Source: Phallus indusiatus
Taxonomy: Eukaryota > Basidiomycota > Agaricomycetes > Phallales > Phallaceae
Direction of reading: 5' to 3'
NCBI GenBank assembly: GCA_027605045.1
Contig: JAQFWX010000143.1
Coordinates: forward strand, 1-64,000
DNA length: 64,000 nucleotides
Part shown: positions 11,342 to 25,110 of the stretch, one piece after another
Layout of the letters: every line of letters begins with the position of its first letter
Numbering within the stretch: the first letter of the stretch is position 1
Made by a program: the position numbers and the translations under genes
Notes under the pieces: model-generated
The model's input: the letters and a program-made list of their open reading frames with translations, nothing else
The model's database searches: none
Told to the model about the DNA's origin: nothing

Positions 11342-12487
11342 ATGTCGGAAAATAAATACAGAAATGTATTTGTTTATGATTGGGAAGGAAATATCATCTC
11401 TGGTCAGTTTATCTCAAGTAATTTTACTAAATATCGTGACTGGCTTCAGGTTTCTGGCAGTACAATTTGATAGATTGGAAGGAATTTTCCTGAATTCTTA
11501 TGAGTTTCCCCTCGACAGAGAAACAGTGGTCTTTCTTCTACCTAACGGACGATGGAATAGATGCCGAGGTTCTTGAAGACGATGACGAGATTGTCCCGCC
11601 AGGGGAGTATGTGCTACTCACAACAGGTATGTTATTGTCTATTAGGGTGATGTGTATGCTAAAAGTCGGATTCAAAGATCTTTCGGCACGTCCGCGCATT
11701 CTATCCTTGGAAGAGACCGAGTCAAAAGTTTGCATCGGTTTGCACTTCGAGTCGTCATTTCATCACTGAAATAATTAGCAGACATCTTTCTATCGTGATC
11801 GTACTAGAGAACGTGATCCATACTGTCTCATCACAAAAATTTGCCACCATGCCGGATGTTTTGAACGCTTTGAGGTTGTTCATATCTTTCCACGGGCGCA
11901 TCAGAAGGAGGTTTGTTGAGATGTGGCTCCACAATCCTTCTCGTTAACGAATTTGCTGTAGTGGATGGAGAAACAGTTCTCTAGCAAAATTACGGATCCT
12001 GCTCCTGATAGCCACGTGGGAGGTCCATCGAAAATTGATTCAATACAAAATACCATCCTTCTGAAGGCAGATCTTCACCCTGGCTGGGACGACTATTCTT
12101 TCGGCATTGATCCAGATGTACGCAACTTGAATTTATTTTTTCCTGCCCGCAGAGCTTCATCAAGCCCCTTTACAGAGAAATTACCTCGTTGTTCCATTTG
12201 TGCCTGGGTATGAGGATATCGCGGGAAAGACGCTTAGTCTAGACCATATTCAAGATCCAGATTTACGTCCGCTCGATGATCTTTTGCGCGATCACTTCCT
12301 TCAGGGAGTTTATAGTAAAATGAAAGGAGCTGGGGAACCCAGTTGGGACTATGAAGCCATGTTTTCGCCTGGGTGTTTCGACCTTTCGCAAATGGACACG
12401 GGGGGAACACTAGAGGGTCGTGATCGGCTAGAGCTTGCTTTGGCTGATCGTCTTCATACAACGATGGTTGAACAAGAGCTAAATTAG
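11342..12487 (+). CDS. HNH-nuclease domain protein, copy C (probable, 5' half uncertain)
   Basis: The C-terminal two thirds read through well-formed introns: RERDPYCLITK, CFERFEVVHIFPRAHQKE, intron 11911-11961, SSKITDPAPDS, PSKIDSIQNTILL, DLHPGWDDYSF, intron 12118-12154, then VVPFVPGYEDIAGK and RPLDDLLRDHFLQG to the stop at 12487. This is the HNH domain type (HIF/H box followed by SKID and WDxYxF) found in many Agaricomycete paralogues, some annotated as HNH endonucleases. The likely start is MSENKYRNVF at 11342. However, the TTGDVYAKSRIQRS segment near 11635-11690 can only be joined to the preceding GEYVLLTTG by an improbable 19-base intron or a frameshift, so the gene may be damaged. Copies A and B lie upstream in opposite orientation. 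Confidence 0.6.
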
Positions 12488-12821
12488 ATTGAACAGCTTG
12501 ATGTAATTACACACTATTAATAGTTTTACTGTCTGTGCGATGCAATAGTTGTGCAATAGTTAACCTTGAAGTGCTGAAACACGTCTAGATATTATGGATA
12601 TCTAAGGAATTCGGCAACTGAGGATCTAGTAAGTAGTAAATTTAAATAATAAAGAACGAAAGGAAAGAGGTTCTTAACAAGTAGTAAATGTAGGTACTAC
12701 TAGGCGGAGAAAAAACAATTGATCAAAGATCGTGACGCGTGACGCCTCGAGTCACAGCGGACTCAGTTTCCGGAAACAGTCTACAACTTATCATCATCCA
12801 CCTTCCTTCTCCACTCTCAAC
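12488..12821. promoter_or_regulatory. calcineurin A upstream region
   Basis: No gene is seen. The segment holds the probable promoter of the calcineurin gene. An MluI-type box with its flank (GTGACGCGTGACGCC, about 12731-12745) lies about 80 bases before the start codon. ACGCGT is the MBF/MCB core in yeasts; its use here is inferred only from sequence. A CT-rich tract directly precedes the ATG. Confidence 0.4.
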
Positions 12822-15430
<2,609 letters not shown>

Positions 15431-15734
15431 GATGAGACTTTACGTTTTTTTACTTCGAACAATCGTAGTATAATAGTCGTCTTCTTTTTTCCTTCTCGTA
15501 TACCATTTTTTGAGACTTGTATTCGATATTCCGTAAGCATGTTATTAACTACAAAAAATTGACAATAAGGTAATTTATATATGAGAATTATGATGACATG
15601 TCATGTCATGTGGCACTACTGGCTGAGGCCCGGCGTGTCGAAAGTGCGCCATCAATGAAGTCAACAGAATTTTGAATTGCTACGCTTTAGATTGTGTATA
15701 CATGTTGAATTGGTATATAATTAGCGAACGGATG

Positions 15735-17099
15735 TTAAATACTGATATCAGAAAAGACTGGGCGATGATCGCTGTGATACATGCCGTCGTCATATAACGT
15801 TTGACCAGCTTTGTATGTCTTTACTTCCCTATGAAACGTAGGCAAACGAAATCAAGCTCGAGAAGAACAGGAAGCTTACCATTTACCGGTTGACGATCCC
15901 ATAATGAAGTCTATTCGAGCGAAACTAGAAGAGTCGTGTACGGAAGAGAATCCAGTATAGGTAGCTGAACAATCATCAGATAAAAAATAACATAATATAG
16001 GGAGATACTACGAACCATAGTTTCCAGAAATACGTTGCCTCGGCACTTTACTTAAAACATCCAGCATGGTGAACGGACCGCCAGAAACGGGATACTTTTC
16101 TTTGAATTCCGAGCTGATTTCTTCGGGCGGTCTGGCACCTGTGATAATACTATATCCAGCAGAATCGCGCCCAAATGCGGGCGAGTTGAAATCGCCGAGG
16201 AGAACTACCTCTGAAGAATGATTGGCTGATTCAAAATGAGCGCGTTGGAGTATGAGTGAAGCTGCCAATTGACGTTGTTTGTCAGATTGATCATCTTTGG
16301 GAAGAAACATCAACGGTTATGACAGAAGAAATCTTCATGAGGGACAGCAAACCAACCCCAATGAGTTGACATTACAGTTATTTTACCGCCGGAGACTGTG
16401 ATAAGGCGAGCGACAGTGCAAATTCGAACGGATCCGGCGCCAGGATACTTTGAACCGCGACTGAACGGTTGATGGGACAGCCAGAATGTGTCCCAGTCAT
16501 CGAGGCTGAACTTGGATTTTTTGAAGAAGATGGGGCTTTAAGAAAGGATAAGTTAGTGAAAGTTTCTGTGAAAGATACACGAGTCGCACGCATACCTGTA
16601 TTCTCCTCTGTTATTACCATCATCTCTACCTACTCCGACCCAGTGCCATTCATCGGTGCCCAAAAGCTGGTGAAGATCCTTAACTTGTCGATCAAGAGCT
16701 ATACATTACCATTGATTAGCAATGAGATACATGGACAATAATCTTGAAAACAGACCTTCCTGAAACCCTAAGTTAATTGGGTAGTTGAGACTTGGTGTCT
16801 AATCGATCTTAGCCGCATAGCGCACCAATCAAGTCGACATTATTAAACAAGATCTCATTAGCAACTGCTATTCTTCGATCGCTCCAGGGTCTTTCATACG
16901 TTCCATCATAAAATTTTGTTCTCTGACGCAGCGGATCAGGGAGGTTGTTGATAGTATCTTGTATCGATCGTCCATCTGGCTTGGAGTCATAACGTAAGTT
17001 CCAAGACATAAATCTGAAGGTTTCTGAATGTTCTGTAAATAAGAGCTCAAAAAATGGGCATAATTTATACGAAAATTGACACTTGCGAATGACAACCAT
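15735..17099 (-). CDS. endonuclease/exonuclease/phosphatase-fold enzyme
   Basis: Eight exons (17099-17083, 17013-16826, 16767-16756, 16698-16596, 16535-16357, 16294-16016, 15964-15880, 15828-15735) give 318 residues. The EEP fold is marked by MSWNLRYDSKPD, FQE (metal-binding Glu), MSTHWDD, LLGDFNSP (catalytic Asp/Asn) and the terminal YHSDHRPVF (Asp/His pair). All catalytic positions of the DNase I-like superfamily are present, so the protein should be a metal-dependent phosphodiesterase or nuclease; the substrate cannot be told. No signal peptide is seen. Exon 3 is a 12-base micro-exon encoding FQE. The first intron is uncertain: without it the frame stays open and adds 23 residues. The gene is divergent from Swc5 with 136 bp between the starts. 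Confidence 0.85.
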
Positions 17100-17235
17100 G
17101 GTGTCTCTGTCTATCTTTGAAGTTCGTGGGCGGGACAACCAGTTCGGAGCGGCCCGTAGGAATGTGACGTGATGCAGGTCACATTGTTTGTCACGCTTAG
17201 GGTTTGGCGGCTGGCCACACCGTAAAACTCACCAA

Positions 17236-18388
17236 ATGACCTTAAACGTACCGGTTCCGCAAGTGCATCGACGCACAAATAGTGACGAAGACGAAGATTC
17301 TGACAATGACCCGGATTATGTGCCTAAAGATAACCATCATGATGGATCAGGTTAGGTCTGTGTTTCTTATGACATAGGCTCCGGTATTAGCTAACATTGT
17401 TTTTTTTTTGCTTTTAATCTCATCATTCGGATTCAATGGAAATACAGAATCTTCAGACTCAGAAGAATCGGGTGTAGATACAACGTCGTCTCCAAGAAAG
17501 AAGAAACAAAAACTGGATACTGGACCATTCCCCGCACCGCACGCCGCACCTGAAACAGAAGCGAGCGAAGAAAAAGAACAGGCTCAAAAGGAAAAGTAAG
17601 TGAGCTAATGTTTCGTTTTCTAATATTTCTCATCATCTCCCTATAGAACGCGCCAGCAATTGTGGGAAGAATTCCAGGCATCCCTTGCATCCCCTGATGC
17701 GTCGTCCGCACAGCGCAAGTTTTCGCTACCAGCGCTAGTGAAAATTGTTAAGAAGTACAGGTTTGCCGGAGAGGATGTAATGTAAGTGGTTTTTTATGGC
17801 GTTTTCCCTCTTGCTCTAACTTGTGCTGCGCTTGACCTACAGTAAAATTGAGGAAGTACCAGAAGATTCACCAGATGCCAAAAAGTGGCCGCGATGGGAA
17901 CCTTCAACGTCAATATCAGGATCCGTCGCAACCCCCTTGCCGTTTCCAGCTCATCACCCACGGTTGCGCCGCAGCTTGTCAAGAATGGATTAACTCATGA
18001 AGATGAAAGCATCAAAGCGACAATATCTGATAAGCCAGCACCAGCACCCCGTATCGTCAGGAAAACTCGGAAGTCTCTTGACGCAATGTTTGCTTCAGCT
18101 ACTGCCTCGGTTACAGCATCTGCGTTATCGAAGTTCAATTCTAGCGCAGACGCAGTCGCCCTCTCGAGGCTTGCGGAAGTAAAAGGCCAAAAGCTGACCA
18201 CAATTGGTAAATCAGCAATGGATTGGACTGAACACCTTCAGTCCATAGACGAAAGTTCGAGAGATGAGATGGAAAAGAACCGAAAGACTGGTGGTTCGTA
18301 TTTATCAAAAGTAGAATTTCTTCAAAGAGTTGAAGAGAGGGTTGAGAATGCTGCCGAAGAAGGACGCTCAAAAAGAAGAAGGGCTTAA
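17236..18388 (+). CDS. SWC5: SWR1-complex subunit Swc5 / BCNT (CFDP1) homologue
   Basis: Exons 17236-17350, 17448-17595, 17647-17781 and 17843-18388 (the last with one unresolved intron between about 17930 and 18060) encode an acidic N-terminus (SDEDEDSDNDPDYVP, SSDSEESG), a basic patch (PRKKKQKL) and a C-terminal BCNT-type domain (KLTTIGKSAMDW ... KTGGSYLSKVEFLQRVEER). This acidic head and BCNT tail are the hallmark of Swc5, which helps SWR1 exchange H2A.Z into chromatin. The frame must shift within the last exon, because the WPRWEP segment and the BCNT domain are in different frames. Several donor/acceptor pairs are possible and I cannot choose. The neighbour EEP gene shares its promoter region. 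Confidence 0.82.
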
Positions 18389-21120
18389 TGTTGTGTATAA
18401 ACTTATATGGCTTTTGTATTCGTATGCCTCGTATAATGTCTGATTATTCTAACCACAGCTCCTTTTTTTTATAAACCATCATACATGTCAGTTGCTTCGG
18501 CGATATTCTGGTGTTTATATTTCTCACTGACACGATATTCTCGTAGCTATACATTCTTGGGTAAAATTGAAAGTTGAAAATACAAGGGTATCAACCTGGG
18601 CGGGAACTCCGGTCGGTACTCAGCGTCGTTGCGTTTCAGGTGTATGAGAAAATATCTTCCTTCCCAACTTGTACTGAAAGCACACAATATCCCGAACGCA
18701 TCCTACATGGCGTACGCGAAATTGTGCATGCATCCCATATTAGTAGACTCGTCACTCGGTTGGTCAACCTGTGGTCGAAGGTCCGCTCGTTGACATGCGG
18801 CCTTTCTTGAAGCACAATCCATTGAGATTTTTCATGGCTTATTTTAGACAAAAAACGTCCTATTGTATTCTATCGATATATCGGGAACATCGGCCAGATT
18901 CACAAACAATTCAGCGGGTCCCACGAACATCTCTGGGAGATATCACGCTTGTACCCGACGTTCGAATTCAGGACATTTATTTCTCTCATGAAAAAAAATT
19001 CTTCATTAAACTTCAGGTAAATCGATATTTTTTTTTACCAAAAAGATAATACTTGACCTGTGTCAAATTTCTCAGCATGCAAGGTGTTCACCAAGGCGTC
19101 AGTCCTGATTGATGAGAGAATTAGATTCACATATGTCAAAGCAATAACCAAACCACGAGTTTTATTTTGCATCAAGTAGAAGACGAGAATTTTACTGCAA
19201 GATGCTAACTTGGCTTAGTTCATTACTCTGTTGGTTTCTGCGGACGCAGATTCGGCGTTTTACGCTGGAAGTTTGAGCAGAGTTCATTACCGGGCCGGTT
19301 GTTGAAGGAATGAACAGCTTGTCAGATGCGACCATTCCTTAGAGATATTTGGCACAATCGATGTTGACAGTTTCCTTGTTGCTTTTCGACATATTTGCGA
19401 CGACATCGTCTAACAGCCTTTTTCCGATTTAAAAGAGCACCGCATCACCTGATGTGTTTCTATGTTATTTATAACTCCCAGCGAAGGGTGTACAGACAAG
19501 AATGGAAGGATGGTCACCCATTGTTGACCAGTTAATTGACAGATCATGTGTGTGGATGCCTTTCTTGGAAACAAGGCTTACTCGAATACAAAGTATTCTC
19601 ACTGAAGCTCTGGATCACGAGTTCACACGTTACAAACGCGGCCGATTTCAATTTTCTCTCGGCGCCGAGCCACCTTAGAAGGTCAATATTTTCCGATTAA
19701 CATTCTACTCAGTCTCAGTGCCACCATTATGTAGTAAGCGTTTTATGTGTTATAAACTGATTAAAATATAATCTGAGCCAAGTTCCTTACACATCAAACT
19801 AAAACTGTCAACCGCCAGCGCCGTAGAGCCTCACATTGTGTCATCGAAGTTATTCCGAATTGGGAATCTTAATTATGAGTTTTCGTCGCTGTCTGGGGGG
19901 GCATGCCAACCCTAAACATTGTCTACGCCATCCGAACGGAGCATCCGCTCGCTTTGTTCTGGCTGACTCTGTCAACAACCAAGGCACGTCGGCAAGCCCC
20001 AGTCTAAACTTCTGCACTCATCATAGAAATATTATCAACGAGGGTCCAAAAAGGTAATATGCGGGTAATATTCTTTTATTCGTGGTGTTATCTTCTGATG
20101 GTCGGAGGGTGGCTGCATCATTTGAACGATCACTCGGAAAGCTGCTATGTACTTTCTATGTCCGAGTCTATGTCATTTTCCCATTGAAATATAGTTCGTT
20201 GTTTGTCGTGTGCCGTATGTAAAGATTATGGACGAGAGCCTTGCAGAAGGTTAGATTCCTAAAAGGCTTATAAAGCTATATCAGCAACGATAAGTAACTG
20301 GGAGTTCAATTCATTGTATTGTTTCTTAAGAGTAGTGGTATCGTATCTTTCTCAGATAACAGTCTATCGGAAATTTGAAGTCGTTTGCTGAACTGTACTT
20401 GCGGAAAACTTGTGCAGATTCATTCCTTCCAAAAAAGCAGCTTTCAACGCCAACCATCACATCTGAGCACAATAAAGGCTTACGATTGTAACATCAAGTT
20501 TCAGCTGACCCCTCTCCCGATATTGTGAGCCATGGCCGTAGCGTACTGCGTAAGCACTGAGTACTGAGATTTGAACGTTTGAACGTTGAACCAGAGCTGA
20601 CAGACACGTTGACCAATGACCGCGTGACGCCGCACGCGTGATGACACGGGTTTTTGACTCCATCAGCGGCGCTTCACGAGCTATGGCGGAGCATCTCAGC
20701 GTGCTCACTCATTCATGTCTTAATATCGTCCAAACCTGTACCAAAAGAACAACCTTTTTCTTCATGTTGAAGCTTCTTTTTTCCAATGCTAACGTGATCA
20801 AATACAATGGCCGGAAAAATACGTGCATTCTTATTCGTGGAAACGCACCGACCTCCGAGTCTGCTTACTGACGAGGTATTATCTCATTCAATCTGACTAT
20901 ATCTTCCGATCGGGGTGGTGTAATACTGTGCTCTCAGCCTCGGGTCTAATCACAAGCTAAATGAATCAGAACATGCAAATCGTTCATTGAGCTCGACTTT
21001 CGGATAACAACCTTTCCCTAGCGCCCTTCGCGAGTCACTCTCCCTAAACCCAAATTCTATATATTTTGATGGCTTTTTTCTTGATTAATCCGAATATCTT
21101 AAGCTACGCCTCATATATCT
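18389..21120. other. gene-poor segment, first duplication copy
   Basis: No convincing gene is present; open frames are short and decayed. From about 18760 onward the sequence belongs to the left copy of a large direct duplication: 18760-20150 matches 23240-24490, and 20195 onward matches 28365 onward. The strip 20575-20720 has ACGCGTGA/GCGTGATGACACGGG motifs that recur at 28785-28815. Confidence 0.55.
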
Positions 21121-23237
21121 ATGCCTGGCCTTATAAACACGAACGTTATTGCCAGAACTATCTCGCCATCAAGTGCGGAATACTTGAACTTGATCATCAA
21201 ACAAGCCCCAGACTCGTATATCATAGATTTATGTTCAGGTCGTTTCTTAAAGCATCAGTTGCATTTTGATTAATTGTTGACTTGACTCAATTTTCAGTTT
21301 CTGTTACCGTTCTCTTATTATGGGATATGATGATCACCTATGACCAAGAAATCGAGCTTATTTGGAGGTTAGTGTCGTTATCACATTTACAACATCACTT
21401 CCTCATTTCATATACTTACGTCGATATTACCATCTGTTTATTTAATTCTTACATCTAGATCACGAAGAAATATTGTGAATTATCTCTTCTTTGTTATTCG
21501 GTATCTAGCCTTGGGCTTATCGGTGTAAATGGATATTCATTTCTCTTTGCGTAATCTCTCAACTGACTGGTTTCTCCTTCTAGAATGATGGTTATAGTAA
21601 ACCTAGGCCGGTTTCCAAAACAAAATCTCTGTCGCACCATCTATGAATATGTTTTCTGCATATGTAGTGTCGTATTGTTAAGCACTGGGGATATGCTGCT
21701 TGTTTATCGGAGTACGTCTATGACTAATAATCTGCTTCTTTGATATACCATCTTTACTTCTATGGATCTAGTCTTTGCGTTCTACGAAAGAAATCGTAAA
21801 GTTCTGGTTGGTCTGATCACTCTCTGGTTGTTGAACATTGCTGCGCTTCTGGTTCTCTCTATTCTATACTCCATGGAAGTGCATATCGTTCATATCCCCA
21901 CAGTCATCAAACAGGGTATCACTGGAGAATGCATTGTCTCAGACCTCCCTGCGTTTGTGCGTGACATTTGGTAATATTTCCAAATCAACTTAAGTATGTC
22001 TATGAACCTTCTGATTTTTCTTTTGATGTTCTAGGGTATCTGAGTTGGTTTTCCACGGTATTCTCTACATCTTGGTTATAGCAAGGTACCGTGTGTTTCA
22101 ATAGACATCTCAGCCAGAAAACTGAAAACATTACCGGAGGTCCATCTATTTATTGACGACCGTTTCATGGAAAACATCGGCTATATCCCGTGTTTATTAC
22201 ATTTTTATTCGAGATGGATTTTGTGTATTTGCCCATCTTTTAGGTGAGTTTATCGATTTGAAAAAAATAAAATAAACGCGAAATCATGACGAATTTCTTC
22301 TACAGTAGTCTTTATCATTTCGGCCCTTCGACTCAATATAGCTCCTGATACAGTGATAACTCAGTGCGTAAGCTTGCAAGCCTCCATTTTCTCCGATGAT
22401 AATAACAAAAAGCACTTTCCTTACAGAGGAGGCATTTTAATCATTGGGATGACAGTAAGATTTAACAAAACACTTGCCTATAATTGAACGCGATTCTTAC
22501 GACGGCATTATATAAAGGGAAGTCGCCTAGTTCTCAACCTGAGAAGTCTGAACAACCCCTCTTGCGATCACTATAATTATTGGATAGGGAAAAAAATCCT
22601 GTTTGATACTATAGGTGTTGTTGAACCAGGCTCCGACGAATCGGGTATGAACTCGTTCGAGTTGACACCATTGAGTCCTACATCGGCTACGAATATGGAT
22701 TAAAAGCACAGTTAGCACGCTGACGGGCATAACTAGACAGTGTTTCCTAGTTAGTGTATGCTGTATAATCTGGGTTCGGGGTTTAGGTTTAGTAAGAAGG
22801 GGCGTTAATCAAGCGTTCAAACATCGACACGGAAATATATACAACACGACTAATTACGCACCATTGACAGAGCTGGCAGAATCATGATGCTAAGACAATC
22901 CAGCCAACTTCAGTTTGAGGTTGTCAGAACGCAGCCACTGTGAGAAAAGCAACGACTTCGTCGTTTTTATGTTTCTAATCATTCAACCATAATATGGCTT
23001 AAGTACGTAGTGAAATAACCTTATCGTCAACATGCAGGTGAATTGATGTCAACGTTGGTGCTACATACGGAATACCCTTCTTTCATTTCACGTGTACTAA
23101 AACAGGAGCATAACTACAAATAAAAATCACGCTTCGTGAAAATATAAGAAACGTTTGTCAAATATCACCCAATCATAATCTTGAATTCATAATGTACTGG
23201 CGAAATCTCCAGTGAAACATTCTTCCATTCAGCGCTA
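18760..23237. repeat. direct segmental duplication, left copy
   Basis: About 4.4 kb found again to the right in direct orientation. Its first part (18760-20150) aligns with 23240-24490: both contain GCTCGTTGACATG, TTCTCAGCA with GTGTTCACCAAGGCG, and GCATCATTTGAACGATCACTCGG. Its second part (20195-23237), including the first DUF6533 gene, aligns with 28365-31527. By eye the copies differ mostly by substitutions and small indels, so the duplication is not very recent. Confidence 0.8.
21121..22703 (+). CDS. DUF6533 multi-pass membrane protein, copy 1
   Basis: Ten exons (21121-21238, 21298-21367, 21459-21524, 21584-21711, 21772-21970, 22035-22085, 22140-22243, 22306-22363, 22427-22454, 22518-22703) give 335 residues. 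Exons 2-3 form the DUF6533 core: a helix ending WDMMITYDQEIELIW and NYLFFVIRYLAL. About six or seven hydrophobic segments follow, with the family signatures YERNRKVLVGLITLW, SELVFHG and YYIFIRDGFCVF. After the last intron comes GSRLVLNLRSL and a soluble tail with DESGMNSFELTPLSPTSA. No signal peptide is evident. The family is widespread in Agaricomycetes and of unknown function; GPCR-like topology is a guess. This is the intact member of the duplicated pair; its partner is at 29282. Confidence 0.82.
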
Positions 23238-24709
23238 GTAGGCTGTAGTCGAACGTTCGCTCGTTGACATGTTACCTTTATTAAAGCACGATACTGAGAT
23301 TTATTTTAGCCAGAAAAAACGTGTTATCGTATTCTATTGACATAACGGGAACATCGGCCAATTTCACAGGCAATCCAGCAGGTTCCATGAACATCTCTGG
23401 GTGCCATCGCGCTTGTATCCGATGTTCAAATTCAGGACATTTGTTTCTCACATAAAAGAATTATTTTCTAATTAAATCTCAGGTAAATCGACATTTCTCT
23501 TTAACAAAAAAAATAACAAATTCTGACCTGTGTCGAATTTCTCAGCAATGTGTTCACCAAGGCGCCAGTCCTGAGGCCTGATTGATGAGAAGTCTTCCGA
23601 AGATTACGTTCGCACATGTCAGAACAATAACCAAACCACTAGTTATGTTCTGCATCAAGTAGAAGGCAAGAATTTTTGGCAAGGTGCAAACTCAGTATAG
23701 TTCATTCAATACTTTGCTGGTTCCTGTGGAAGCAGATTCGGCGTTTTACGCTGAAGTTGAGCAAATTTCATTGCCGGGCCGGTGATCGTGAAGGAAATGA
23801 ACAGCTTGCCAATTGCGACCTTCTGGAGGTGCTTGTCACACCCGATGTTGACAGTTTGCTTGTTGCTTTTCGACGCAATTGTGACGACATCGTCTAACGG
23901 CCTTTCTCTGGTTAGAAGGACACTGCGTTACATGTCAATGTATTTATAACGAAATTGCATACACGAATGAAAGTTGATCACTTATTTTTCCTGGTTTGGT
24001 TGACAGATTATGCGTGCTTATGCCCTCCTTGGAAACAAAGCTTTCCCGGAAACTAATTCATAGAAGTTCTGCTCCACTAGTTCACACGTCAGAAAGCGGC
24101 AAGTTTCTTTTTCTGGGCGGTTGACTGAGGGTTCATTTAGAGTTCATTTTGTCATCGAAGTTATTCCGCCCGAATTGGAATAATTCATTTAAGAATTCTC
24201 ATCGCTGTCTGGGGGACATGGTCAGTTCTAGATCTTGTCAGCGCCATCTGATCAATTTGAATTAAAAGAAGTCCGAACGGAGCATCTGCTCGCTTTGTTC
24301 CGGGCAACTCTGTCAACAACCAAGGCACGTCGGCAAGCCTCAGACTAAACTTCTGCACTTGTCTTAGAAATATTATTAACGAGGAGTCCAAAAATGTATT
24401 ACGTGGTATTTTTTAATTGTGGTGTTATCTTCTAACGAACGGAGGGTGACTGCATCATTTGAACGATCACTCGGAGAGCTGCCACACACGACAATGTATC
24501 GAAAACAGAACACATTGCTCGAGCATGAATATAGACCTGTGCCTCGTTTCAAGGAACGCGTACATTGAAGGATGCCTGTCACATGTTAGAACTAGCTTGA
24601 GGCAAGTTTACACCGTGGTCTTTCATGGTCAATAATACATATGTTTGAAAGCAGCATCTAGAACTACTCAACGACTGCTCAATGCCAAGGAGATCATCTT
24701 CAAAACGAC
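22704..24709. other. gene-poor segment spanning the duplication junction
   Basis: No gene is seen. Bases up to about 23237 are the end of the left duplication copy, and 23240-24490 are the start of the right copy. The unduplicated sequence between them is nil, so the two copies are in tandem. Confidence 0.5.
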
Positions 24710-25110
24710 ATGAAATCCACCTTTCTTTTTACTGCACTTCTGACTCTCTCTCTGGGCGTCGAACATATTTCAGCTCAAGTATTGAACCTTATTCAAAGGA
24801 ACATACCAATTTGTTAGTGTAATTACCGACGCCAACAGAATCCGTCTTGCGCTGACAGACCAAGGTTTGAACAACCAAATTATCATAACCCTCTCTTTCT
24901 TGAACAGAACAATCAGGTGGTATTCACCTGTCTTCGTGATATTGATTCTAAGCCAATGTTAACTTATGACATCTAGTGGAGCGTCGTGCCTTCTCAAACC
25001 GGCTTTTAATATCGTTGCCACAAGCGCAACCAGCGGAAACAATTTTCAAGTAGAACTATGAATCGAACCGTTATATGGAAAGCAGCAGGTAGCAATGACG
25101 TTGGATTTAC
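24710..25110 (+). pseudogene. decayed copy of small secreted-protein gene
   Basis: Starting at ATG 24710 the sequence encodes MKSTFLFTALLTLSLGVEH, closely matching the signal peptide of the gene at 27561. Shortly after, the frame is broken by indels, although further matching pieces can be followed: ITDANRIRLALTDQG, a WSVVPSQTG-like segment at about 24980, and GSNDVGFT with a GTGAGA donor at about 25085-25115. The last exon is not recognisable. It is a relic of a tandem or dispersed duplication of the 27561 gene. Confidence 0.65.
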
